NCBI GenBank assembly: GCA_027627225.1
Contig: CM051029.1
Span: forward strand, 73,568,078 to 73,632,077
Source of the DNA: Congeria kusceri
Taxonomy: Eukaryota > Mollusca > Bivalvia > Myida > Dreissenidae
Length of the DNA stretch: 64,000 bases
Direction: 5' to 3'
The position numbers and the translations under genes were made by a program. Position 1 is the stretch's first letter. The number at the start of each line of letters is the position of its first letter. Under the pieces are notes generated by a model. That model made no database searches and was not told the DNA's origin. It saw only the letters and a list, made by a program, of their open reading frames with translations. Positions 1 through 14,000 of this stretch are shown one piece after another.

Positions 1-3000
1 TTAAACATTCTCCACATCTACATTCAACAATGTCCTAATAAAGTGGTGACCTGGGCCCGTATCTACATTTGCCATATAGCGTTAAACATTCTCCACATCT
101 ACATTCAACAATGTCCTAATAAAGGGGTGACCTGGGCCCATATCTACATTTGCCATGTAGCGTTAAACATTCTCAACATCTACATTCACCAATGTCCTTA
201 TAAAGGGGTGACCTGGGCCCATATCTACATTTGCCATGTAGCGTTAAACATTCTCAACATCTACATTCACCAATGTCCTAATAAAGGGGTGACCTGGGCC
301 CATATCTACATTTGCCATGTAGCGTTAAACATTCTCCACATCTACATTCAACAATGTCCTAATAAAGGGGTGACCTGGGCCCATATCTACATTTGCCATG
401 TAGCGTTAAACATTCTCAACATCTACATTCACCAATGTCCTAATAAAGGGGTGACCTGGGCCCGTATCTACATTTGCCATGTAGCGTTAAACATTCTCAA
501 CATCTACATTCAACAATGTACTAATAAAGGGGTGACCTGGGCCCGTATCTACATTTGCCATGTAGCGTTAAACATTCTCAACATCTACATTCAACAATGT
601 CCTAATAAAGGGTTGACCTGGGCCCGTATCTACATTTGCCATGTAGCGTTAAACATTCTCAACATCTACATTCAACAATGTCCTAATAAAGGGGTGACCT
701 GGGCCCGTATCTACATTTGCCATGTAGCGTTAAACATTCTCAACATCTACATTCCACAGTGTCCTAATAAAGGGGTGACCTGGGCCCATATCTACATTTG
801 CCATGTAGCGTTAAACATTCTCCACATCTACATTCAACAATGTCCTAATAAAGGGGTGACCTGGGCCCGTATCTACATTTGCCATGTTGCGTTAAACATT
901 CTCAACATCTACATTCAACAATGTCCTAATAAAGGGGTGACCTGGGCCCGTATCTACATTTGCCATGTAGCGTTAAACATTCTCCACATCTACATTCAAC
1001 AATGTCCTAATAAAGGTGTGACCTGGGCCCGTATCTACATTTGCCATGTAGCGTTAAACATTCTCAACATCTACATTCAACAATGTCCTAATAAAGGGGT
1101 GACCTGGGCCCATATCTACATTTGCCATGTAGCGTTTAACATTCTCAACATCTACATTCAACAGTGTCCTAATAAAGGGCTGACCTGGGCCCGTATCTAC
1201 ATTTGCCATGTAGCGTTAAACATTCTCCACATCTACATTCCACAGTGTCCTAATAAAGGGGTGACCTGGGCCCGTATCTACATTTGCCATGTAGCGTTAA
1301 ACATTCTCAACATCTACATTCCACAATGTCCTAATAAAGGGGTGACCTGGGCCCGTATCTACATTTGCCATGTAGCGTTAAACATTCTCAACATCTACAT
1401 TCCACAATGTCCTAATAAAGGGGTGACCTGGGCCCATATCTACATTTGCCATGTAGCGTTAAACATTCTCAACATCTACATACAACAATGTCCTAATAAA
1501 GGGGTGACCTGGGCCCGTATCTACATTTGCCATGTAGCGTTAAACATTCTCCACATCTACATTCAACAATGTCCTAATAAAGGGGTGACCTGGGCCCGTA
1601 TCTACATTTGCCATGTAGCGTTAAACATTCTCAACATCTACATTCAACAATGTCCTAATAAAGGGGTGACCTGGGCCCATATCTACATTTGCCATGTAGC
1701 GTTAAACATTCTCCACATCTACATTCAACAATGTCCTAATAACGGGGTGACCTGGGCCCGTATCTACATTTGCCATGTAGCGTTAAACATTCTCAACATC
1801 TACATTCCACAGTGTCCTAATAAAGGGGTGACCTGGGCCCGTATCTACATTTGCCATGTAGCGTTAAACATTCTCAACATCTACATTCAACAATGTCCTA
1901 ATAAAGGGGTGACCTGGGCCCATATCTACATTTGCCATGTAGCGTTAAACATTCTCAACATCTACATTCAACAATGTCCTAATAAAGGGGTGACCTGGGC
2001 CCATATCTACATTTGGCATGCAGCGTTAAACATTCTCAACATCTACATTCAACAATGTCCTTTTAAAGGGGTGACCTGGGCCCGTATCTACATTTGCCAT
2101 GTAGCGTTAAACATTCTCCACATCTACATTCAACAATGTCCTAATAAAGGGGTGACCTGGGCCCATATCTACATTTGCCATGTAGCATTAAACATTCTCC
2201 ACATCTACATTCAACAGTGTCCTTATAAAGGGGTGACCTGGGCCCGTATCTACATTTGCCATGTAGCGTTAAACATTCTCCACATCTACATTCAACAGTG
2301 TCCTTATAAAGGGGTGACCTGGGCCCCTATCTACATTTGCCATGCAGCGTTAAACATTCTCCACATCTACATTCAACAATGTCCTAATAAAGGGGTGACC
2401 TGGGCCCATATCTACATTTGCCATGTAGCGTTAAACATTCTCAACATCTACATTCAACAGTGTCCTAATAAAGGGGTGACCTGGGCCCATATCTACATTT
2501 GCCATGTAGCGTTAAACATTCTCCACATCTACATTCCACAGTGTCCTAATAAAGGGGTGACCTGGGCCCGTATCTACATTTGCCATGTAGCGTTAAACAT
2601 TCTCAACATCTACATTCCACAATGTCCTAATAAAGGGGTGACCTGGGCCCGTATCTACATTTGCCATGTAGCGTTAAATATTCTCAACATCTACATTCCA
2701 CAATGTCCTAATAAAGGGGTGACCTGGGCCCATATCTACATTTGCCATGTAGCGTTAAACATTCTCAACATCTACATACAACAATGTCCTAATAAAGGGG
2801 TGACCTGGGCCCGTATCTACATTTGCCATGTAGCGTTAAACATTCTCCACATCTACATTCAACAATGTCCTAATAAAGGGGTGACCTGGGCCCGTATCTA
2901 CATTTGCCACGTAGCGTTAAACATTCTCAACATCTACATTCAACAATGTCCTAATAAATGGGTGACCTGGGCCCATATCTACATTTGCCATGTAGCGTTA

Positions 3001-4470
3001 AACATTCTCAACATCTACATTCAACAATGTCCTAATAAAGGGGTGACCTGGGCCCGTATCTACATTTGCCATGTAGCATTAAACATTCTCAACATCTACA
3101 TTCCACAGTGTCCTAATAAAGGGGTGACCTGGGCCCGTATCTACATTTGCCATGTAGCGTTAAACATTCTCAACATCTACATTCAACAATGTCCTAATAA
3201 AGGGGTGACCTGGGCCCGTATCTACATTTGCCATGTAGCGTTAAACATTCTCAACATCTACATTCAACAATGTCCTAATAAAGGGGTGACCTGGGCCCAT
3301 ATCTACATTTGGCATGCAGCGTTAAACATTCTCAACATCTACATTCAACAATGTCCTTTTAAAGGGGTGACCTGGGCCCGTATCTACATTTGCCATGTAG
3401 CGTTAAACATTCTCCACATCTACATTCAACAATGTCCTAATAAAGGGGTGACCTGGGCCCGTATCTACATTTGCCATGTAGCGTTAAACATTCTCCACAT
3501 CTACATTCAACAATGTCCTAATAAAGGGGTGACCTGGGCCCATATCTACATTTGCCATGTAGCGTTAAACATTCTCCACATCTACATTCTACTATGTCCT
3601 TATAAAGGGGTGACCTGGGCCCGTATCTACATTTGCCATGTAGCGTTAAACATTCTCCACATCTACATTCAACAATGTCCTTATAAAGGGGTGACCTGGG
3701 CCCGTATCTACATTTGCCATGTAGCGTTAAACATTCTCCACATCTACATTCAACAATGTCCTAATAAAGGGGTGACCTGGTCCCGTATCTACATTTGCCA
3801 TGTAGCGTTAAACATTCTCCACATCTACATTCAACAATGTCCTAATAAAGGGGTGACCTGGGCCCATATCTACATTTGCCATGTAGCGTTAAACATTCTC
3901 CACATCTACATTCTACAATGTCCTTATAAAGGGGTGACCTGGGCCCGTATCTACATTTGCCATGTAGCGTTAAACATTCTCCACATCTACATTCAACAAT
4001 GTCCTTATAAAGGGGTGACCTGGGCCCGTATCTACATTTGCCATGTAGCGTTAAACATTCTCCACATCTACATTCTACAATGTCCTTATAAAGGGGTGAC
4101 CTGGGCCCGTATCTACATTTGCCATGTAGCGTTAAACATTCTCGACATCTACATTCAACAATGTCCTTATAAAGGGGTGACCTGGGCCCGTATCTACATT
4201 TGCCATGTAGCGTTAAACATTCTCGACATCTACATTCAACAATGTCCTAATAAAGGGGTGACCTGGGCCCATATCTACATTTGCCATGTAGCGTTAAACA
4301 TTCTCCACATCTACATTCTACAATGTCCTTATAAAGGGGTGACCTGGGCCCCTATCTACATTTGCCATGTAGCGTTAAACATTCTCCACATCTACATTCT
4401 ACAATGTCCTTATAAAGGGGTGACCTGGGCCCCTATCTACATTTGCCATGTAGCGTTAAACATTCTCAAC
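1..4470. repeat. 81-bp satellite array, about 55 copies
   Basis: Head-to-tail 81-bp units run from the window edge to 4470 with only scattered substitutions. Because 81 is a multiple of 3 and the unit has no stop in one frame, a 1528-codon ORF with a 27-residue repeat appears. Most variable positions change the amino acid (N/H, R/H, Q/P, N/Y), which argues against protein constraint. Each unit contains TGGGCCC(A/G)TATCTACA, the reverse complement of the right end of the MITE that abuts the array. It probably sits in the intron before the first visible Roco exon. Confidence 0.95.
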
Positions 4471-4742
4471 CTTGGGCCCGTATTCACAAAGCTCCTTAGG
4501 GAAATTTTAAGTAAATTTCTTAAGATTATGCAATTAGTTAAATCTCTGGCTGTTCCATTTAAATTTTATGTTGTGTTAAATTGTTTAATTCTGGAAAAGA
4601 ACCAACAGATGCTTCAGATGGTACGATAGGCATATTTAAATAAGAAAATAAGGATTTTCACATAGAAAATGGTATTTGAAATTTTGACTTAAGTATAACC
4701 TAAGTTAAGATTTTCCTTAGGAGCTTTGTAGATATGGGCCCA
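4471..4742. mobile_element. MITE family B, GGGCCC-ended
   Basis: Terminal inverted repeats: left TGGGCCCGTATTCACAAAGC, right ending AGCTTTGTAGATATGGGCCC. The interior is AT-rich and non-coding. It directly abuts the 81-bp satellite. Related copies are at 5738, 10966, 22561, 56627/60170 (split) and 61786. Confidence 0.8.
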
Positions 4743-4900
4743 GATTTATGTTCTTATCTCCAAGAAAAAGTATCTGGCAAGGTTTATCCTGCTACTAGTA
4801 CAATCCTGTGCACCAAATTGAGCGTCTTAGATTTTAACTAAATCTAATCTACCTTTATTGACAAATCTAAATGCTACTGTACTACATACACTGTTTTCAG

Positions 4901-5001
4901 GTATTGATATTTCCAACTGGACGGTCCGACATGATGATGAGTCACTGACGTTCAGTGTGTGGGATTTTGCAGGTCAGACTGTGTACTACAACACACACCA
5001 G
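4901..5001 (+). CDS. Roco exon 1 (first visible): Roc switch II
   Basis: Acceptor CTGTTTTCAG, donor CAG|GTTTGT. Encodes residues 1-34, entering in phase with 2 bases of a split Gly codon. Contains DFAGQ (4963-4977), the G3/switch II signature of Roc GTPases, followed by TVYYNTHQ. Confidence 0.9.
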
Positions 5002-8000
5002 GTTTGTGACTCAGTATGCCTTATCTAGAATTTGTTACTTTCATTAAAAAGTATGAATATCTTTATCTTTATTACTTTATCTATATAATTTTGATCTCTT
5101 TTTTTTCATTGTATATTTTAGGTAAAATAAGGTTAAGAGTTGGAACTATTGGTTTTGTATTTTTAGTCTCACTTAAAAATATACATGTGTATGCATTCAA
5201 TTGTCATTTATGCTTGAAATTTGAATCTTAGACTACAGGATAGCATTTAACATAAAAATTTAATAAAAACCAAACTCAAAAGTGGTACTTACATGTGTCC
5301 GAAGATTACAATAGATTAGAGACATTGGTATTGCTTAAGTATTTTTAATATTTTATTTTAACATTTTTCGTTTTCCAGTTTTTCTTGTCCAATCGTGCTG
5401 TGTATCTGTTGCTTTGGAATGTCCGCCTTGGTTACGAGCATGCCGGTCTCGATTTCTGGCTGAGCTCAATCACAGTTCAGGCTCCGAAGGCACCTATCTT
5501 CTTGGTCGGTTCACACGTCGACCAGGTCAGTGAAGAGTGAACATGATGGTGGCTGCTTTGTAGAAATACACTGTTGTTAGTTAGTGTGCATTTATATTAC
5601 ATACCGGCTTCCACAAACAGCAGAATTCGTGCGAACGACTATGCCGCAAGTGTACATGGAGTAGACTTGTAGTGGGCTTTTGTCTAATGATAGAGAGGCA
5701 GTGAAGTCAAATGTCCATGTCACTCAGCATCAGCGGCCATATCCACAAAGCTGCCAAGGAAAATCTTAACTTAAGTCACATTTAAGGGAAAAATTCAAAA
5801 ACTTTCGTCCTTGTCCAAAGCAATATTTTATATTTGAAATATGGCGATATGCAAAGCATCTGTTGATTCTTTACCAGATTCAAACCATTTAAGACAAAAT
5901 CACCTTAAAATGAACCAGCCCCAGACTTAAGGAATTTAATGATTTTAAGAAGTTTACTTAAGTTTTCACTAAGAAGCTTTGTGGACATGGTCCCTGTTGT
6001 ATAACCACTCGTAGAGATCCCGCATAGTTTCAAGCCGCTTGGAGAGATCCTGCATGGTTTCAAGCCGCTCGGAGAGATCCCGCATAGTTTCAAGCCACTC
6101 GGAGAGATCCCGCATAGTTTCAAGGCAGTCACCAGCTACCAATCTGCATAACTCTGCGTAGATACACACTCTTTAATCAAATTGCTTATTTTTTGGAAAC
6201 AATTTTATAATGTTCCCATTGTACTTATAGAAGATTTTTTTTCCATACATTACATTTTTATAACCTATATGATACTTCCATAAATGAAAAGTAGTTTTAC
6301 AATGTTAACTAGCTTTTATCGTTTTGTCTAGCACCAAAACCGCTCACTACAACACTTGGATACTTACACAGTTGTTGCTTATGACCATTTCCAATCCACT
6401 CATATCACCCAACCTCACTCTGACTTAGACCTTGACCTAATTTGGAGCTGGAATAATTTAAATAGGCTTTTTCTTGGTTTACTAGCTTTTACCGTTTTGT
6501 CTAGCACCAAAACCGCTTACTGCAACACGTGGATACTTACACAGTTGTTGCTTATGACCATTCCATATCCACCCATATCACCCAACCTCACTTTGACCTT
6601 GACCTTATTTGACTTAATAATTCAAATGGCTTTTTCTTGGTTAATTAGATTTTACTGTTTTGTCTAGCACCAACATTTCTTACTACAGCGCTTGGATACT
6701 TACACAGTTGTTGCTGATGACCATTCCCAATCCACCTATATCACTCAACCTCACTTTGACCTCGACCTTTATCTAGTTTGGACTAACAATAATTCAAATA
6801 GGCTATTTCTTGGTGCACCAACAACGCTTACTACAACACTTGGATACTTACACAGTTGTTGCTTATGAACATTCCCAATCCACCCAAGTCACCCAACTTC
6901 TATTTGAACTTAGCTAATTTGAACTGGCAATAATCCAAATGGGTTATTTCTTGGTTAACTAGATTTTACCGTTTCTTCTACCACCTATAGGGCTTGCTAC
7001 AACACTTGGATACTTACACAGTTGTTGCTTATGACCATTCCCAATCCGCCCAAGTCACTCAACCTCTCTTTGACCTTGACCTAATTTGGACTGACAATAA
7101 TCCAAATGAATAATCCGAATGGGCTATTTCTTGGTTAACTAGATTTTACCTTTTCTTCTACAACCTACATGGCTTACTACAACATTTGGATACTTACACA
7201 GTTGTTGCTTAGGACCATTCCTAATCCACCCATATCACCCATCCTCACTTTGACTTGATCTTGACCTAATTCGGACTTCAAATAATTCAAATGGGCTGTC
7301 CAGCACCAACCGGGTGCATGTGTGTTTATTGAACACAGCATCTTGTTTACGGCGCAATCATTACCAACTTAATGCTTGCAAGGCAATAATTTCAAACAGT
7401 GAGTAATCTAGTCTTACGTAATGCTTGCAAGGAAATAAATTTCAAACAGTGAGTAGTCTAGTCTTACTTAATGCTTGCAAGGCAATAATTTCAAACAGTG
7501 AGTAATCTAGTCTTACGTAATGCTTGCAAGGAAATAATTTCAAACAGTGAGTAATCTAGTCTTACTTAATGCTTGCAAGGATATAATTTCAAACAGTGAG
7601 TAATCTAGTCTTACTTAATGCTTGCAAGGAAATAATTTCAAACAGTGAGCAATCTAGACTTACTTAATGCTTGCAAGGAAATAATTTAAAACAGTGTGTA
7701 ATCCAGTATTACTTAATGATTGCAAGGAAATAATTTCAAACAGTGTGTAATCTAGTCTTACTTAATGCTTGCAAGGAAATAATTTCAAACAGTGAGTAAT
7801 CCAGTCTTACTTAATGCTTGCAAGGAAATAATTTCAAACAGTGAGTAATCTAGTCTTACTTAATGCTTGCAAGGAAATAATTTCAAACAGTGAGTAATCT
7901 AGTCTTACTTAATGCTTGCAAGGAAATAATTTCAAACAGTGAGTAATCTAGTCTTACTTAATGCTTGCAAGGAAATAATTTCAAACAGTGAGTAATCTAG

Positions 8001-11000
8001 TCTTACTTTTTTCAGGTTCTATTAGATCCAGATATGAATGTTGATGAAGCTCAGCAATTAAAATCCTTTACATCAGAGCCATTTCGCAGCATTCAACAGT
8101 ACTGTTCATAATAAAAAGTGTATTCAGAGCTTTGATTTCTGCAGGTGAGCAAGTATGAGATCCCGATGAACGAGATGAGGGCGCGGTACAAGCAAATTGC
8201 TGGCTTCTACTTCGTCAGCTCCTACACTGGACAGGTAAGTTGTCATACATGTAGCATTATGCTTATCTATGTGTTTACTCCAGCAGGATAGAGACTACTA
8301 AAGATTTGATGCGTGTCGTGGGAAAACCAGGCTTACTGTATGTGCGTAAAGTGTCGGCTCAGATCAGTCTGTGCAGTTCTGGACAGGCTTATCCGGGACA
8401 GCACTTTCCACTTTTATGGTATTTTGTGTTTCAAGGAAGTCACTTCTAAACAAAAATCCACTGTAGGCTGAAAGTGCAGTTCTGGATTAGCCTGTGCAGA
8501 CTGCATAGGCTGATCCGGGATGACACGTTACGCACATCTTTTAAGACCAGTTTTCCCTCTACACGCCTCATTTTTAATTTATAAGCAATAGCGTTAAGAT
8601 GTTCTGGCAGAATACCGTAGTGCACTTGATTGTGCATTGACTCTCTTGGTATTGAACATTCAATATGCAACAACACCTTCATAAATACCTAAGACCAAAT
8701 TCAAATGAGTTATGTGTGATGCACCGGTCAATATTTTTTTACCTCAGATGGGGGAGCTGCATGCTGACCCAGGGGAATTTGAATTATTTTATATTTGGGT
8801 GTCTAATTCCCCACGCTAGAGCCAAGATTTTTGTGTTAATCCCCACCACAGAAGATGTATCAAATGGCCTGGGGGCCCAATATTACCCAATAAATTCCAA
8901 CCAAAGTCAATTTCCCGGGACCTGGAATCATTTGGCGTGTCAAATTCCTGGAATCACTTACGGAGTAAAGTCCCATATATGCTGCCGCTCCACCCCTCCC
9001 CCCCCCCCGCCGGGGAAAAATATTGAGAGGTGCATTAGGTTTAAATGACATTGACCTTGAAGAGTTTCACAAACTAGAAGTCACCATGTCTGTATGTCTG
9101 CTCAGGGCATAGAGGAGCTTCAGCGAGACCTGTTTGAGCGGACCCTGGAGCAGCAGTACATGGGGGAGCAGATCCCCGAGGTGTGGCTGCAGTTCGAGAA
9201 CAGCGTCATCGCGTAAGCACACCTTACATGCAGTGCTATCTTTCCTTTGGCCAGGCTCTGTAGTAGGACCTATACAAATTCACAGAAAAGTTGTATTTTT
9301 TGATCTAATTTTGTGAAGAAACATTTTGGTTATTAGATTGGGGTAAGTTGTTCGGCAGATTGAGATGTTTTAATGAAACTTCATACATAGATACCTTATA
9401 TCGAGACCATGCTTGGGATTGCATCTGGAGTGGGTGGGGTCAAGGTCATGGTCACTGTTGCTAAAACTAGAAAAACGGTTTTCGCTCATTAACTTGAAAA
9501 CGCATCGAGATATTTTAATAAAACTTCATACATAGATACCTTATATCGAGACCTCGCTTGGGATTGCGTATGGGGTGGGTGGGGTCAAGGTCACCATTGC
9601 TAAAACTAGAAAAACGGTTTTGGCTCAATAACTTGATAACGCATCAAGATATTTTAATGAAACTTCATACATGGATACCTTATATCGAGACCTTGCTTGG
9701 GATTGCATATAAGGTGGTTGGGTCAAGGTCAAGGTCACAGTTCCTAAAAATAGAAAACGGTTTCCACTCAATGACTCGAGAAAACATCTATATATTTTTA
9801 TGAAACTTCATACATAGATACCTTATATCGAGACCTCGCTTGGGATTGCATAAAGGGTTGGTGGGGTCAAGGTCTCCATTACTAAAAATAGAAAAATGGT
9901 TTCAGCTCAATAACTTTATAATGCATCAAGATATTTTAATGAAACTTCATACATAGATACCTTGTATCTAGACCATGCTTGGGATTGCATATGGGGTGGG
10001 TCAGATCAAGGTCAAGGTCAATGTTACTAAAAGTACAAAAACAGTTTCTGCTCAATAATTTGAGAACGCAATGCAATATTTTAATGGAACTTCATACACA
10101 GATACCTTATAACGAGACCTCGCTTAGGCATGCATATGGCACCCAGAACTTTCTTTCATTATTGTGCTGACTTTTATGCATTTCGTTTGACAAATTTGGT
10201 TTTCGTGGAATTTCCACATTTCTTGTTTCAATTGGATTATTGAAAAAACTCCAAATTCTGCAATGGCAACTTCCCAGTTACATAATATATATATTACTGT
10301 AAACTATTAAAGCCTATACAATTTCTGTGACTGTGGCTTTTTAATTTTCAATTTAATTGCCATTTATAGGTTTTATTGTAGTAAGGATTGCATGGTAGCT
10401 TCAAAATTTGGTGATCATAAGTCATTGATTTTTTACAGCTAACAAGATTTGTAATATGGACTTAAGTTAATTTTTCTAAGCAGCTTTGCAGACAGAGGTC
10501 CACTGATTTGAATGAACATGTTTATTAAAAAAAACTGTGTCGTGGGAAAACCGGGCTTAATGGATGTGCGTAAAGTGTCATCCCGGATCAGCCTGTGCAA
10601 TGTGCAAAGGCTGATCCGGTACAGCACTTTCTGCCTACAGTGGATTTATGTTTAGAAGAAACCTCCTTGAAACAGAAAATACCATAAAAGCAGCAAGTGC
10701 CATCCAGGATTAGCCTGTGAGGACTGCACAGGCTGATCCGGGATGACACTTTATGCACATACATTAAGCCCGGTTTTCCGACGACACATTTCTATACATT
10801 GGGAATTACATTTGTAACCATCATTCTTTTCAGTGCTCGGGCTAACAGCAATGTCATTGAGTATACAGCACTGGAGACGATGGCCAATGCTTCGGGCATC
10901 TTTGATAAAACAGAGGTAAAGAGGGTGTAGTAACTGCACACACTGTTGTGATCACAGACCAGGGCCATATTCCAGAAACTTCTGAAGTTGATCTTAAAAT

Positions 11001-14000
11001 ATTTTAAACTTAAGTTTTAATTTTTGGAAGGTAATATTTTTCCAACTACAGATAAATAAATGAATCAAATTATAGTTAAGTAAATAGTAATAGATGATAA
11101 GTTGATAATTACTGAACATTTAGCAAAATTCCATGTATACATGGAATAAAATGCTTATGAAAAATTAAGATTTTAAGGCTAAGGATAAGATTTCACTTAA
11201 GATGTTTCTGGAATACGACCCCAGATGACAATAGTTGTTGTCAACATTTCTCATAATCTTAAATTTCACAATAGTTTGTACCTGTGATGGGCATTTTATT
11301 ACCCATTTACTGATTTATAATAATAGTGAAAATTGACGTAAAAGTAAAAAAATGTAATCTGATAAAAAAAGAGGCTTTTTAACATACTCATTACAAGGTT
11401 CAACGTGTACACATATGAAGTAAAAGATATTGTGTTACCTGCTAATATTGTGTCGCCTGATAAAGCGATATATAGGGATTACTTTTGGCGGTGGCGGCGT
11501 CTCGTTCAGCTTGTGCAGAAAATAACTTGAGAACTTTTTGTATTATGAAACGTTAGGGAAGTGTTAGTAGCCATAAAAGGAAGGTTAAGTTCGAATTTTG
11601 TCATAATTGATTTAATCGTACTTGAGTTATGCCTCTCTAAAAAGAAAAGTTCAAATAAGGCTTGTGCAGACAATAACTTGAGAAGTTCTCGTGCAATCAT
11701 TATGAAACTTAAGGGAAGTAATAGTAGCCACAAAAGAAAAGTTAAGTTCTATTTTCGGCATAATTGCTCTTATTGTACTTAAGTTATGCCCCTTTTTAAA
11801 AAAAAAGTAGTGCAAATAAGCCTTGTGCAGACATAACTTGAGAAGTTTTTGTTCAATCATTATGGAATTTTAGGGAAGTGTTAGTAGGCATAAAAGGAAG
11901 GTTAAGTTCGATTTTGGACATAATTGCTTTGATTGTACTTGAGTTATGCCCCGTCAGGCGACACATCCAACTCGCGGAGTTCCAGTTTTAAAAGAGATTT
12001 TGCTAACTTTTCTTAGTAAAAAATATTTTTCTAACTGACACATATATTAGCATTATCAGTAGCCAAAACAGCCATTGCTTATATTTCCACATGTTCATTA
12101 GGAAAATATTTCAAAATGACCGGTACTGATCTGTTGCAAATTCTGCACCTTGTTATTTTTTCTTAGCACTTAACGAATGTTGCACTGATTGCAGGTATTC
12201 CAGGCAGTGTGTTTACATTGAATGTTCCACTGATTGCAGGTGTTCCAGGCAGTGTGTTTAGATTGAATGTTGCACTGAGTGCAGGTATTCCAGGCAGTGT
12301 GTTTACATTGAATGTTGCACTGATTGCAGGTGTTCCAGGCAATGTGTTTACATTAAATGTTGCACTGATTGCAGGTGTTCCAGGCAGTGTGTTTACATTG
12401 AATGTTGCACTGATTGCAGGTGTTCCAGGCAGTGTGTTTACATTGAATGTTGCACTGATTGCAGGTGTTCCAGGCAGTGTGTTTACATTGAATGTTGCAC
12501 TTATTGCAGGTGTTTCAGGCAATGTGTTGACATTGAATATTGCACTTATTGCAGGTGTTGTTACATTGAATGTTGCACTGATTACAGCAGGTGTTACAGG
12601 AAGTGTGTTTTCATCAAATGATGCACTGATTGCAGGTGTTGTTACATCCAATGTTGCAGTGATTGCAGGTGTTGTTACATCCAGTGATGCACTGATTGCA
12701 GGTGTTGTTACATCCAATGTTGCACTGAGTGCAGGTGTTGTTACATCCAATGTTACACTGATTGCAGGTGTTGTTACATCAAATGATGCACTGATTGCAG
12801 GTGTTGTTACATCCAATGTTACACTGATTGCAGGTGTTGTTACATCAAATGATGCACTGATTGCAGGTGTTGTTACATCCAATGTTGCACTGATTGCAGG
12901 TGTTGTTACATCTAATGTTACACTGATTGCAGATGTTGTTACATCCACTGTTGCACTGATTGCAGGTGTTCCAGGCAGTGTGTTTAGATCAAATCTTACA
13001 CTGATTGCAGGTGTTCCAGGCAGTTCAGTTCCTCAATGACCTGGGCAGTCTGCAGCACTTCACGACCGAGAGTCTCAAGTCCAAGGTGGTGATCAACCCT
13101 CAGTGGATAGTGGACGTGATGGCGTGCGTCGTGTCCGTGAAAAACTCACCCATACAGGTATTAGTGTAGCAGACTTATTTTCATAGTAAAATAAATAGGA
13201 GCAATTGCCTGTGAACTAGGAACAATTGCCTGTGAACTAGGAACAATTGCCTGTGAACTAGGAACAATTGCCTGTGAACTAGGAACAATTGCCTGTGAAC
13301 TAGGAACAATTGCCTGTGAACTAGGAACAATTGCCTGTGAACTAGGAACAATTGCCTTAGCCATTGTCTTATTAAAATAATTTGGAACAATTGCCTGTGC
13401 CATTGTCTTATTATGATAGTGTGGTTTCTGTTTATTTCTGAAATATTTACTCATGCCATTTCTTTTTATGCCACCGGCATCTTGATGTGGGAGGCATATA
13501 GTGATTGTTCTGTCCATCCTTCCATCCGTCCGTGACAAGGTGAAGAAGATTTTACCGTTGCGTCTAGCGCCAATACCGCTTACTACAACACTTGGATATT
13601 TACACAGTTGTTACTTATGACGGTTCCCAATCTACCCATATCACCCAACCTCACTTTGACCTTGACCTTGACCTAATTTTGACTAAGAAATGGTCTATCC
13701 AGCACCAAACAGGGGCATGTGTATTTATCAAATACAGAATCTTGTTTATTCACAGATTTGGGGAGAAAACCTTAAGGGTTTATTTTGAAAAAAAAAATTT
13801 TTAGTAAGTAACATATGCAATCAATGTTTTTTGGGTGTGAGTCCACTTTGTATATGCAAAGCCTTGTCACACAATAAAAAAATGATTTTGTCACATTCAC
13901 TTTTCAGTATGTGTTCATTTATCGAATGGAGTGTTAAAAATAGCGATATCTGAGTTATCTGGAAAACACATGTGTTTTTTTACAGAATGGAGTGTTAAAA

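Noticed and set aside
1..4470. CRISPR array
   Set aside because: Units are contiguous with no unique spacers, and the sequence is eukaryotic.
43..4629. 1528-codon ORF with a 27-residue repeat as a giant secreted or structural protein
   Set aside because: It follows an 81-bp satellite with no stop in one frame; most unit differences are amino-acid changing, there is no signal peptide, and the tail runs into a MITE.
7366..8008. 49-bp array as a sixth boundary-derived array
   Set aside because: Units contain a donor-like site but I find no match to the neighbouring exon ends.
12163..13039. 261 and 276 aa repeat proteins on both strands
   Set aside because: Frame-preserving 45/33-bp minisatellite; variation is not protein-like.
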